Below, piece by piece: positions 9,407 through 17,861 of a DNA stretch of 22,900 nucleotides. Source of the DNA: Carex sylvatica. Taxonomy: Eukaryota; Streptophyta; Magnoliopsida; Poales; Cyperaceae. Position 1 is the stretch's first letter. Each line of letters starts with the position of its first letter. Location: NCBI GenBank assembly GCA_964058845.1, contig CAXKVR010000543.1:1-22900 (forward strand), read 5' to 3'. Below the pieces are notes generated by a model that saw only the letters and a list, made by a program, of their open reading frames with translations, did no database searches and was not told the origin of the DNA. Made by a program: the position numbers and the translations under genes.

Positions 9407-11491
9407 CAACGGAATCCAGCTCTTCAAAATTCCTGCGTAATTCACACCAAAATAGAAAAAAATGATAAATAATTCTGGTGCGTACGTCATCCAGATTTTT
9501 CTGGATTTTCTTTATTTTAGAAATTAAAAAATTAGATTTTCAGACAAAAGATTGTTGATTCTTTTCTTCGAAAAATATACAACACGGTATTAATAGTGCG
9601 ATCTCAACAATTTTCGAATAAATATATAGTTAGAATTAGTTTTTGAACAAATATGTGATCATGATGATTTAAAATATGAAAAAACGAGAATCGCACTAAT
9701 GACGTGGTCCTAAAAACCTGCAATTGATAGAATCGTGAGAATGACAAAAACCCTTTTCCGAATATTTGATTTTTAAATTTCAAAATTAAAAATAATATTT
9801 TTTTTCTTAGCCGTACATAGAATGGTAAAATGTCAACGTTCTGACAATATTTAAATTTAACGAATATTTTTTAAAGGATTTCCTTGTCCTGTAATAATTA
9901 TTCGCTCCTTTATTTTATTTGAAATAAAATTAAAAATATATAGATAATGTATATTTAAATAGTGAAATTTTTACAAATTTATAATAAAATATTGAATGAA
10001 CTTTGTACTGAGCAAGAGATGGATAAAATTTTCTGACGACAATTAGCGTTCTCTTTGTTAAAATTGGAAAACCTATTTTAGAGAAGCCCATGAAATATTG
10101 TAGAAAATATATAGACCCGCAAAATATGGGGTCCCTCTTGAAAATTATATTAGGAATTTGAACTTTTCAGAAGGGTCAAATTTTCACGAATATTCCATGA
10201 ATTTTTAAATTAAATTGATCTGAATTCTAATTCTAATCCAATGGTTCGAATTAAAATTTATCTTATAATAACGCATCCAAACTAATGTCGTAAAAAAAGC
10301 CATTTAGACTGATTAATTAATTAATTAATCATTAATAATGATTAAACTGTTAAAAAAATCTAACTAATCAATTAATTATTCTCAATTAATTACTTAATAT
10401 TAATATATCCATAAAATAAACACGTACCTTTATTTACAACACTGATCCGAACTCGCGATTTATTGTGCGCGGAATCTTCATGCAAAGCAATTGATATGTC
10501 GGTTAGGTAGAGGCCTTATGTGGGCTTGAGCCCATATAGGACAATTAAAGCCCAAACAAACATCATTTCCTCAAGCCTTAGGGCCTGTGAGGAATTGGTT
10601 GGATATTTAACCCAATAGAAAAATATTTCTAAACCATTGTTCGGTACAAACCGAGCCGAGATTAATTAGGCAAAGTTTGAACTCAATTCATATCAGAATG
10701 AGCCTAGTTTGTTCGATAAGAGCTAGTTTGTTCGTTAAGAGCTCGTTTATGTTGTGAACCGCACATATCGGCTCAAAGATTAAAAAAATCTCGTCGATTT
10801 AATGTTGTGAGTAGCACATAAAATCACGAGTCGAAAAATAATATTATTATTTCCTGTTCATCTTCTTATGACAGGCACGAAAGAGTTTTAAAAAAAAAAG
10901 TTTCATCTTCTTTTTACAACAAGATGAGAAAAATTAAAATCATGCTCTCAAAATAGCAGCAGTAGAAAAGGCTAATTAATTTTATTCAGCCTCATTAAGA
11001 TAAATTTATTTTACAAAGATGGGTTGGGCCCCCTGGCAGTCAGGACATGGCATTACAAGAAGACTGAAAAAAAGAAAACAAAAAAGAAAACAAAAACAAA
11101 AGTAAACTTGAGAAATTAATATATTCATTTTCATTTTGCTAGGAATTGCTATGTTCTTAGGATATCTGAAATCTCCACTGGGCCCAGCTCCAGCACCAAA
11201 AAGGGGAAAATAGATGCATTGAATAAACCAAAGTCAATTCATGCATTTTACAAGTCAGTAAAGCATATATAACATTATAATAATGTTGGATCAAATCATG
11301 CTTTGAGGATTTTATTCACACTGTCAAGAGAAAAATCTTCTTCTTCCCCTCAACCCTCAAAATTTATTAAAAAGAAGAAGGACAAAAAATAAAGCTCTTC
11401 AAGCAACTAATTACTAATGAATTATTCCTGTTAACTGTTTACAAATTTCAGTGCAAGAACAAAGAAAAACCGGTATCAATTAAGCAATTTC
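9407..11491. other. Intergenic, no gene recognised
   Basis: This is AT-rich DNA with no credible reading frame. Simple taattaat repeats occur at about 10306-10410. At about 10700-10750 the short motif agctagtttgttcgttaag and variants recur, with a flavour of old repeat DNA. A small palindrome, atgtgggcttgagcccatat, lies near 10518. The right end should hold the 3' UTR of the gene at 11492. Nothing else stands out. Confidence 0.5.
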
Positions 11492-11974
11492 TTAATTAGA
11501 GTGCTCAGGTACTATGCTAATTCGAAACGAATTAACTGCTCGAAGATCAGCGTATCCATGTCGCTCGTTAAAGCTCCTTCGCGGCAACAACAACTCGGCT
11601 ATGTTAACATTGAGCATCATTTTCCTCTTGAATTCCCAACCATTTCCGCTAACTTGACGAGACATCGAGCTTTGCCGTCCGCAAACTTGATCATCATCAA
11701 TGCACTTCTTGTCGGTTTGCCGACCCGACACCAGCCCCCCTTCTCCTCCAGATAGAAACACCAACATGTCAGTCACATAAGATCGTTTGATTCGTACCCG
11801 TGAATTAGGTTTCGATTGAAGCTTGATGGTGGGTCGAGCGATCTTGACCCTCCAAGCTCGTCGGTTTAGCAATATCGGCCTTGATTTCCATGGTCGTGTT
11901 GTTAGTCGGCGGTAAGTCGTATGTCTCAGATATTCTTTGATGGTTTTGTAAACCTTAGAGGTGATGCCCTCCAT
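11492..11974 (-). CDS. Small basic plant protein of unknown function (160 aa, single exon)
   Basis: The frame is open from ATG 11974 to a stop at 11492, with no intron. The start MEGITSKVYKTIKEYLR followed by YRRL, a run of basic residues, AWRVKIARP (residues 40-48) and SYVTDMLVFL (65-74) matches a pattern I associate with small plant proteins that begin MEGI..KVYKGLK.Y and carry a basic RR.WR(I/V)KI core. No function is known to me for them. The net charge is strongly positive in residues 1-70. There is no signal peptide or membrane helix; the C-terminal half is not recognised and is probably disordered. A TATA box lies about 70 bases upstream. On the opposite strand an 84-codon frame overlaps it; I take that as a shadow. 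Confidence 0.72.
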   Translation of the reverse strand: MEGITSKVYKTIKEYLRHTTYRRLTTRPWKSRPILLNRRAWRVKIARPTIKLQSKPNSRVRIKRSYVTDMLVFLSGGEGGLVSGRQTDKKCIDDDQVCGRQSSMSRQVSGNGWEFKRKMMLNVNIAELLLPRRSFNERHGYADLRAVNSFRISIVPEHSN

Positions 11975-12038
11975 TGTTAACTAAGGTGGGAAAATGTTTG
12001 TTTAAGATGCCTTTGTGATTAGATTATGGTTTGAGGGG

Positions 12039-12050
12039 TATATATATAAA
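12039..12050 (-). promoter_or_regulatory. TATA box of the 160-aa protein gene
   Basis: On the minus strand this reads TTTATATATATA. It lies about 70 bases upstream of the ATG at 11974, which fits a 5' UTR of about 35-40 bases. The good position supports the gene being real. Confidence 0.6.
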
Positions 12051-13276
12051 TAAACAAATTTAGTTCGTGTAATGGATGGCATTGAACGAGTCATGTTAAT
12101 CATGACAGGTATAACCGTTTTAGTGGTGAGTGGACTTCCTGATTTTTGGTTCCATTTGGTACGTTAAGCAGACCTTGAAAACGATGTTCTCTCCAGTCAT
12201 ATGACAAACTGGATGTCTCCATTTCGTTGGCTATGCCCTATAAAGGTCTCATGAGAACTTAAGTATCTACGTCCTAGCAACTCAGTTGAGTTTTTAAATA
12301 AATAACTGTTATATCACTTTTTACAAAATAAAATCTCTAAAGTATTTAACTTTCAAATTCCTGAAATTAATTTTAGAGTTTTTATTTAGCCACATCAGCA
12401 ATAAATTAAAACAAAGAAATAATTTGAGCCAATCATTTGATCAAGTATGGAGTTTATAAATAATTTCTTAAAAATAAATTTCCATGCATAGTTTCTAAAT
12501 AAGAAACTCTCCCACATCTCTGAAACTAGATTAAAAACTGCTACATCATATTAGAAACTCTCATAATACCTGTGGATGCTCAGGAAGTGACGAAATTTTT
12601 AAAAAAAATATTAATTGATAATTATTTATCTATATAATTTTGACGATAATAAACAAAGGTTTAATTTAATTTCAAGAATATAATTATGATCTATATAATT
12701 TTAATATCATCCATGTGAAAATTAATGAAATTTGACGCACATTTGACTGTTAAATATCAAGACATACATGCATCAATATATATCTATTTTTTATTTTCAA
12801 TCTTGTTTAAAATGGTTTGAAAATATATTTGGAATATTGTGAAAAATAATTTCCTCCGATTTTAAACATACCATACAATTCATATGTTTTAGACTTTTAG
12901 TACACTTGCCTTTTTACAAAAATAAATGGCCATCTCCATTGAATATGTGAAATGGAGAGATTACAAGACCATAAAATGGGAACTTCTTTCACTGTACTTT
13001 TTTCCATGGTCAATCAATCTGAGCTTGTAAAGCACGTCCAGGAAATCACAAAAGAAGATAAGGACCATTTAATTTTTTTAATCTTAAGTTTGTCAATTAT
13101 TCATCTTATTACATCCTAAATTTTATCCGATTCAATCGTTTAATAAACAAAAAAATTCATCTTATTATACTTTCCTGGATCGCTCTGGACCAAAGCTGAT
13201 GCCCATCGGAGATTTTTTTTTTCTCTAAATAGAACTCTTTTGAACTCTTTTAATGGAGCAAGCACAGTACGCGAGA
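12051..13276. other. Intergenic, no gene; possible degenerate MITE
   Basis: This is AT-rich sequence without a coding frame. Around 12255-12590 there are repeated gagtttttaaat / gaaactctc words and a small palindrome, gtttctaaataagaaactc (near 12490). They look like a decayed MITE, but no clear ends or target duplications are visible. Confidence 0.35.
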
Positions 13277-13502
13277 TTGTTATAAAAATAGCTTCCACCG
13301 ATTCTAGAGATTGGTGGAGTAAAAAAATCATTTTCTCCACCGATCTCTATGATCGGTGGAGCCATTTTTATAATAATCTTCACATTTATCCATAGGATCG
13401 GGTGCAAAAATAGCTTCATCGATCTCAAGTATCAGTGGAAAAAATGGTTTTTTTACTACACGGATCCTATAGATTGGTGGAGACTATTTTTATAAAAATT
13501 CC
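13277..13502. repeat. Duplicated nested palindrome array
   Basis: Four short palindromes built on ccaccgat...atcggtgg lie at about 13292-13319, 13335-13361, 13414-13440 and 13460-13482. The first pair, with its flanks (tataaaaatagcttccaccg ... cggtggagccatttttata), forms a larger inverted repeat. The second pair is a diverged copy of the same larger structure about 127 bp downstream. Confidence 0.75.
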
Positions 13503-13944
13503 GTATAAAATGTTTGTTCCGTTAAGAGAATTAAAAAAAGTTTTATTTTAAAAAAAAAAAATCCCCATGAGACCATCTATTCTGACACTGCCCAGATCGC
13601 ACCGTTATGATACTCTTTTAGCCGTTAGTCCTCACCATTTAGTGGCATATCATATGGGACTCTCCAGCATGCCTTAAAAAAATATATAGATTCTTAAATA
13701 AAAAATAATTGCTCAAACATTGATTGTTTTATTGTTCAGAACCATAATTGAGTGACAAATCTGACACAGACTGATATGTCTTTAGTATTGTGGCCATCGA
13801 TTCTTCGTATGAGCTCTGATTTGGGTGATACAAAATTCTGTGGAATCCTGACAACAAGCTCTACAATGTTTATGTGATACATTTGTCCAGATTACAAACA
13901 TATCATGGTCAAACAGGCATGAAAATAGAATTGATCTGTTTTGA

Positions 13945-14375
13945 GACAACTTATTATTAATTAGTTAGTTGTGAGTTTTGAGTGAAATTTTAATATGATC
14001 AAAAATGTGTTTCTATCCAGCTTTGTTTTGTGGTTTCTAGGAGAGTCTTTTTAGAGTCTCTAAAAAGTTAATTAAGAGTATTTTGGGAGAATAAAAAGTA
14101 GTTGAAATGGCATTAACTGTTAGGTAACTTTTAGAGGGAGAAATATGACTATAAAATAGCCCAAAGTTATTTTGTAATTAGCTTATGGAGTAATTACGAA
14201 TTTATTATGTTTGAGTTGAGTTTTATCTCCTCTTATCCACTGTTGGGTTGAGTTTTGCTCATCTTGAGTGATATTTAGTTGAACAAGCTTGTGTTATTGT
14301 AAATCTCCGTGGCTGGACCGTGACAAATTCTTCGGTGTATATCTTCACAATCAATTAAATATGAACTTTACCATC
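13945..14375 (+). mobile_element. Possible degraded LTR fragment
   Basis: The stretch has the texture of a Copia-type LTR: ttgagttgagttttatctcc repeats, then gtggctggaccgtgacaaat near its end and an A-rich tract after it. No matching second LTR, no clean TG...CA ends and no target duplication are visible. This is a weak call based on resemblance. Confidence 0.22.
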
Positions 14376-14545
14376 TCAAAAAAAAAAATATAAATAATAA
14401 ATAAATATGGGGATCGGGTCGGATGTGTCCGTAATCCGTTTGGAAAGAGATGTAATACTCAAAGTTTGGTGAGTAACAAAAAAAAATAGTTAGATTTAGA
14501 AAAAAAACAAAATAAAAAATTTCGGTGGTTACAAGAGAAACAAGG

Positions 14546-15260
14546 ATGGAGGTTTTGTCCAAATAGATTTTAAATAAAATTTTATTTAAAGTCAAACCTA
14601 AACTGTTTAATCTGTATTGATACATACATATATATTAGATTCAATGAGTCATTTAAATTTATTAAATTTTAAATATATTTGCACGAAATATTTTCAAATA
14701 TAGATTAATTCTGGAAAATAACAAGCGTAAGAAGGTTCATTAAATCAATAATTTTCGTCATCGATTGAAAAAGCATATAATTATTCACATAAATTAAAGA
14801 AAATTATAATTTTTTGCAATGGAACTTATTTTAATGGCCCATCTGAACTATACAAATACAAAACAACAACGCGCCACCCTCATAATTGGGGAGAAAAATA
14901 AGGTTTCATAAACAAATTTTGTTTGGATGGATTATAGATGTTTAAATTAAAGATTAATATCAATGGGACCATTTTGTCCAAAGTATTTTGGACAAAACCT
15001 CCTCCAAAATTAAACTTAAACGTCCGATTTGCATTGAAATTCGTGTAAATATATTCAAAATTTAATAAATTTAAATGACTCCTTAAAAACCTCCTTCAAA
15101 ATTAAACTTAAACATCCGATTTGCATTGAAATTCGTGTAAATATATTTAAAATTTAATAAATTCAAATGACTTCTTGGTTCTAAATGTCTGTGTGAGTTT
15201 TGATGTAAATTGGATGGTTTAGGTTCAATTTTAGATGAGACTATGTCCAAATCCATTTGA
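14546..15260. repeat. Foldback-like inverted repeat with a 92-bp tandem duplication
   Basis: The stretch 14645-14690 (gagtcatttaaatttattaa...) is a near-exact reverse complement of about 15037-15083. The word gaggttttgtccaaata near 14551 is partly inverted as ttttggacaaaacctcc at about 14986-15003. Within the right arm, a 92-bp unit (14997-15088) is repeated immediately (15089-15178) with few changes. The arms flank about 280 bp of unrelated AT-rich DNA. Confidence 0.7.
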
Positions 15261-15517
15261 ACAAAACCCCAACCCAAATAGGCTGCAATAGGACCCAATT
15301 GTAATTTGCTGTTTCACTGTCCAAACCGACAAAAACCATTTGGACCTAACAGTAAAAATATAACACAAACCAAGAATTTAATGTAAATCAGCCACTTTCA
15401 ACCATAAATGAAGAAAGTAAAAGGCCCATAATCATAACATTGCACAAATTATAGAGGTGTACATATCCTAATTCTTTTTTAAAAGCATTTAAAAATAGTA
15501 TATTTCCAACAGCCAAA

Positions 15518-16060
15518 TCAAATAAATAGGTACCCCGCCACCACCACCCATCCACATGCTACAACAGCCAACGGCACTGCCATGTAATTTCTCGTTGAAC
15601 CAGAATAATCACTCGACGCAGCAATATTTATAGGATTAGGCCGGTACACGTACCCATGTGGCGGTGGCGGTCCCAGTCGTGGGTAGTGTGGGATTCCAGG
15701 CTCCTCCTCTGAAGGGGGGCAGAATTTCGGTATTGGTGGCAGTTCTGGCAAAGGTGGCAGTTCTGGTATTTCTGGAATCAGATGATCGTGCGGCTCCTCG
15801 TGTGGCGGTAGCTCATGAGGTGGTGGTTCGTGTGGCTCCTCGTGTGGCGGTAGTTCATGAGGTGGTGTCTCGTGTGGCGGTAGTTCATGCGGGGGTGGTT
15901 CGTGCGGCTCTTCTGGCTCGCACCACCAGCAGAGAAGACATGGGCATTCAGATTCGTCGTGCACGGTTCCTGAAGCATCTGATTTTGTCAGTGTTGCTGC
16001 GGTTGTTGCAGTCAAAATTAATGCACATGTGATGAGAAGGGCTAATTTGAGAGGATTCAT
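15518..16060 (-). CDS. Secreted Pro/His/Glu-rich cell-wall-type protein (180 aa)
   Basis: This is a single-exon frame from ATG 16060. Residues 1-22 form a clear signal peptide (LKLALLITCALILTATTAA). Next comes a cysteine cluster, ECPCLLCWWCEP (38-49), then a repeat zone (about 52-92) built from PPHELPPHE-type units. A PELPPLPELPPIP stretch follows (97-111), then a second Cys at 114 and a PRLGPPPPHGYVYRP segment. The last 20 residues are hydrophobic (AVPLAVVACGWVVVAGYLFI) and follow small residues SSDYSGS, as in a GPI-anchor signal. The plan (signal peptide, Cys cluster, proline-rich repeats, hydrophobic end) fits plant proline-rich or extensin-like wall proteins, although classic SPPPP blocks are absent. 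The role is inferred as apoplastic or plasma-membrane-anchored. The many His-Glu pairs are unusual and might bind metal ions. Confidence 0.78.
   Translation of the reverse strand: MNPLKLALLITCALILTATTAATLTKSDASGTVHDESECPCLLCWWCEPEEPHEPPPHELPPHETPPHELPPHEEPHEPPPHELPPHEEPHDHLIPEIPELPPLPELPPIPKFCPPSEEEPGIPHYPRLGPPPPHGYVYRPNPINIAASSDYSGSTRNYMAVPLAVVACGWVVVAGYLFI
15785..15912 (-). repeat. In-frame repeats encoding PPHELPPHE units
   Basis: The DNA shows repeated words such as cctcgtgtggcggtag and tcatgaggtggt on the plus strand, which encode the HE(L/T/E)PP units of the cell-wall-type protein. All copies keep the frame. They probably arose by unequal exchange or slippage, so the copy number is likely to vary between alleles. 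Confidence 0.75.
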
Positions 16061-16126
16061 ATTTTACCTCTATGATTTGGTTAGGACTTGGGATATGGAA
16101 TTGGGTATCAAGGCCTGCTAGTCTGG

Positions 16127-16133
16127 ATTTATA
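16127..16133 (-). promoter_or_regulatory. TATA box of the Pro/His/Glu-rich protein gene
   Basis: On the minus strand this reads TATAAAT, about 70 bases upstream of the ATG at 16060. Transcription would start near 16100. Confidence 0.55.
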
Positions 16134-16515
16134 AGAAAGGTTGTGAAATTAATATTTGTTTCTTTAGTACTCGTGTTATTTTTAATATTATTGCATGGTA
16201 CACCAAACTGAAAGAGTGAGCATTTAACAATCAAATTGAGATCCTACGAAATGAAATCACTTAGGTAAACAGAAGAGTGTCTCAGTTGCTAAGAAATACT
16301 TTTGTATCAGTATAATGACTGTAAGTTGGAGCATTAGGTTGAAAAGGCCTCCAAACTGATTCCTTGTGGACAACCCTTTTGAGCTAACAAAAGTTGATTC
16401 CTTTTAAATTGAAAACATCATGACATTATCAACAAGAAATAAAAAAAAATTCTATTCATCTGTTCAATTGACTTTGAAAATTAACACCTCAAAGACCTAA
16501 ATTAATAAAATCTTA

Positions 16516-17261
16516 GGGTTTGTTCGGTAACATATATAAAAATTGTGGGATGAAAATTTTAATTTGTTAAAATCAAAATCATTTGATCTATAGAAAATTC
16601 TAGAATAAATCATTTGATCCATAGAAAATTCTAGAATATAAGTGTTCAACAAATACATAGAAATTTTGTTAGAATATTAAATTGTTTTTCTTTTTATAGT
16701 AGATGTAATATTATAATTAAATTATACTAAGTGTATTAATACTAATTACTGTATTATTAAATTGTATTTGTTTAATTGAGTACTTGAATTTTAATTTAAT
16801 TAATTTAAATTGATGAGTATAATTTCTCTTTTAATTAATTAATAAACAAGTTAACTATATCTCTTAATTAATGAACTAATAACTACTGTAACTTGAGACA
16901 TGGCATAAAAAGGATTTTCTTGAGACAAAGCTGCAGAAGTATATGAAACAGGAACATTCACAATATAAGAATCAACCAATTTTAAATTTTGTCAACAATC
17001 AACAATTCAATTGCTTTTTCATTTTTTGCAAGAGCTGTACCATCTTGAAAAACAAAAACAAAAAGAGCTCCTAATTAAATTTTTTTCCTCATAAAATCTG
17101 AAGAGAACAGAGGAAATAAATCTCCTATAGAAATTGTGAAATAGGAAATAAGACCTTAAACATCGAACGAGTCATAGAATAAATACCTACGACCTTATTT
17201 TTTTCAAAAAAATACTATGGGAATCGAAAATACTATGGAAATCGAATTGCCGAACAGGCCC
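16516..17261. mobile_element. Tourist/PIF-Harbinger-type MITE (746 bp)
   Basis: The left end, gggtttgttcggtaac, and the reverse complement of the right end, gggcctgttcggcaat, match at most positions. Both ends are flanked by TTA (16513-16515 and 17262-17264), the classic target duplication of PIF/Harbinger elements. The inside is AT-rich and has no coding frame, so it is non-autonomous. It lies between the 5' side of the Pro/His/Glu-rich gene and the 3' side of the J-protein gene. Confidence 0.8.
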
Positions 17262-17861
17262 TTAAAGTTTGTACCTTGGGGAATTATTTTATTCATCCTG
17301 ATAACCCAAATTTGAAATAATAACGCTGATAGTTATGAGTGAAAAATATATTTTAATCAACCAAACATGGAATCAAATATTTTGTTTTATCTTTCACTTA
17401 AACCAGATCGCTTGTTTTTCAGAATGCACGGTGTAGTTGCAAAATTAACCGTATTGCTGGCAAAGAAACCAGTTCAGTCACAGTTCATAACACACACAAG
17501 ACGAAGTTATGATAACACAAACCACTAGTCTCATTGAAGAAAATCAAAATAACAGGGGAAAAAAAAAAAAATCTGTACATATTCATCTATGGCTACCAAT
17601 TTTTTCCCAACTACCACTCAAATCCAAGAGGGAAGCAAATTTTGCAATGCTTTCTGGAAGACTCCTGCCCTGACAGAAGTTTCTCATAACAGTATCAATT
17701 GACATGCAAAATGACCCTAATTTTTTCTTCTTTTATTTTTTTGCGCGTGCCCGTGTTTATGGCGGCAGTGGGTTTTGCTGTAGTGGTGGTGGTGGTGTGT
17801 GAGCGTGGCGGGTTAATCTTGCATCTAAATGTTATATACATCTGGCAACACCCCTTACTTT

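Noticed and set aside
11501..11755. Plus-strand 84-codon open frame
   Set aside because: It lies wholly antisense to the 160-aa gene, has no recognisable pattern and has no promoter of its own.
14368..14625. Minus-strand 85-codon frame
   Set aside because: Low-complexity, Phe/Leu/Ile-rich translation of AT-rich repeat DNA with no domain or gene signals.
15658..16032. Plus-strand 124-codon open frame
   Set aside because: It is the shadow of the GC-rich repeats of the Pro/His/Glu-rich gene on the other strand. The minus-strand frame has a signal peptide, ordered repeats and a well-placed TATA box.
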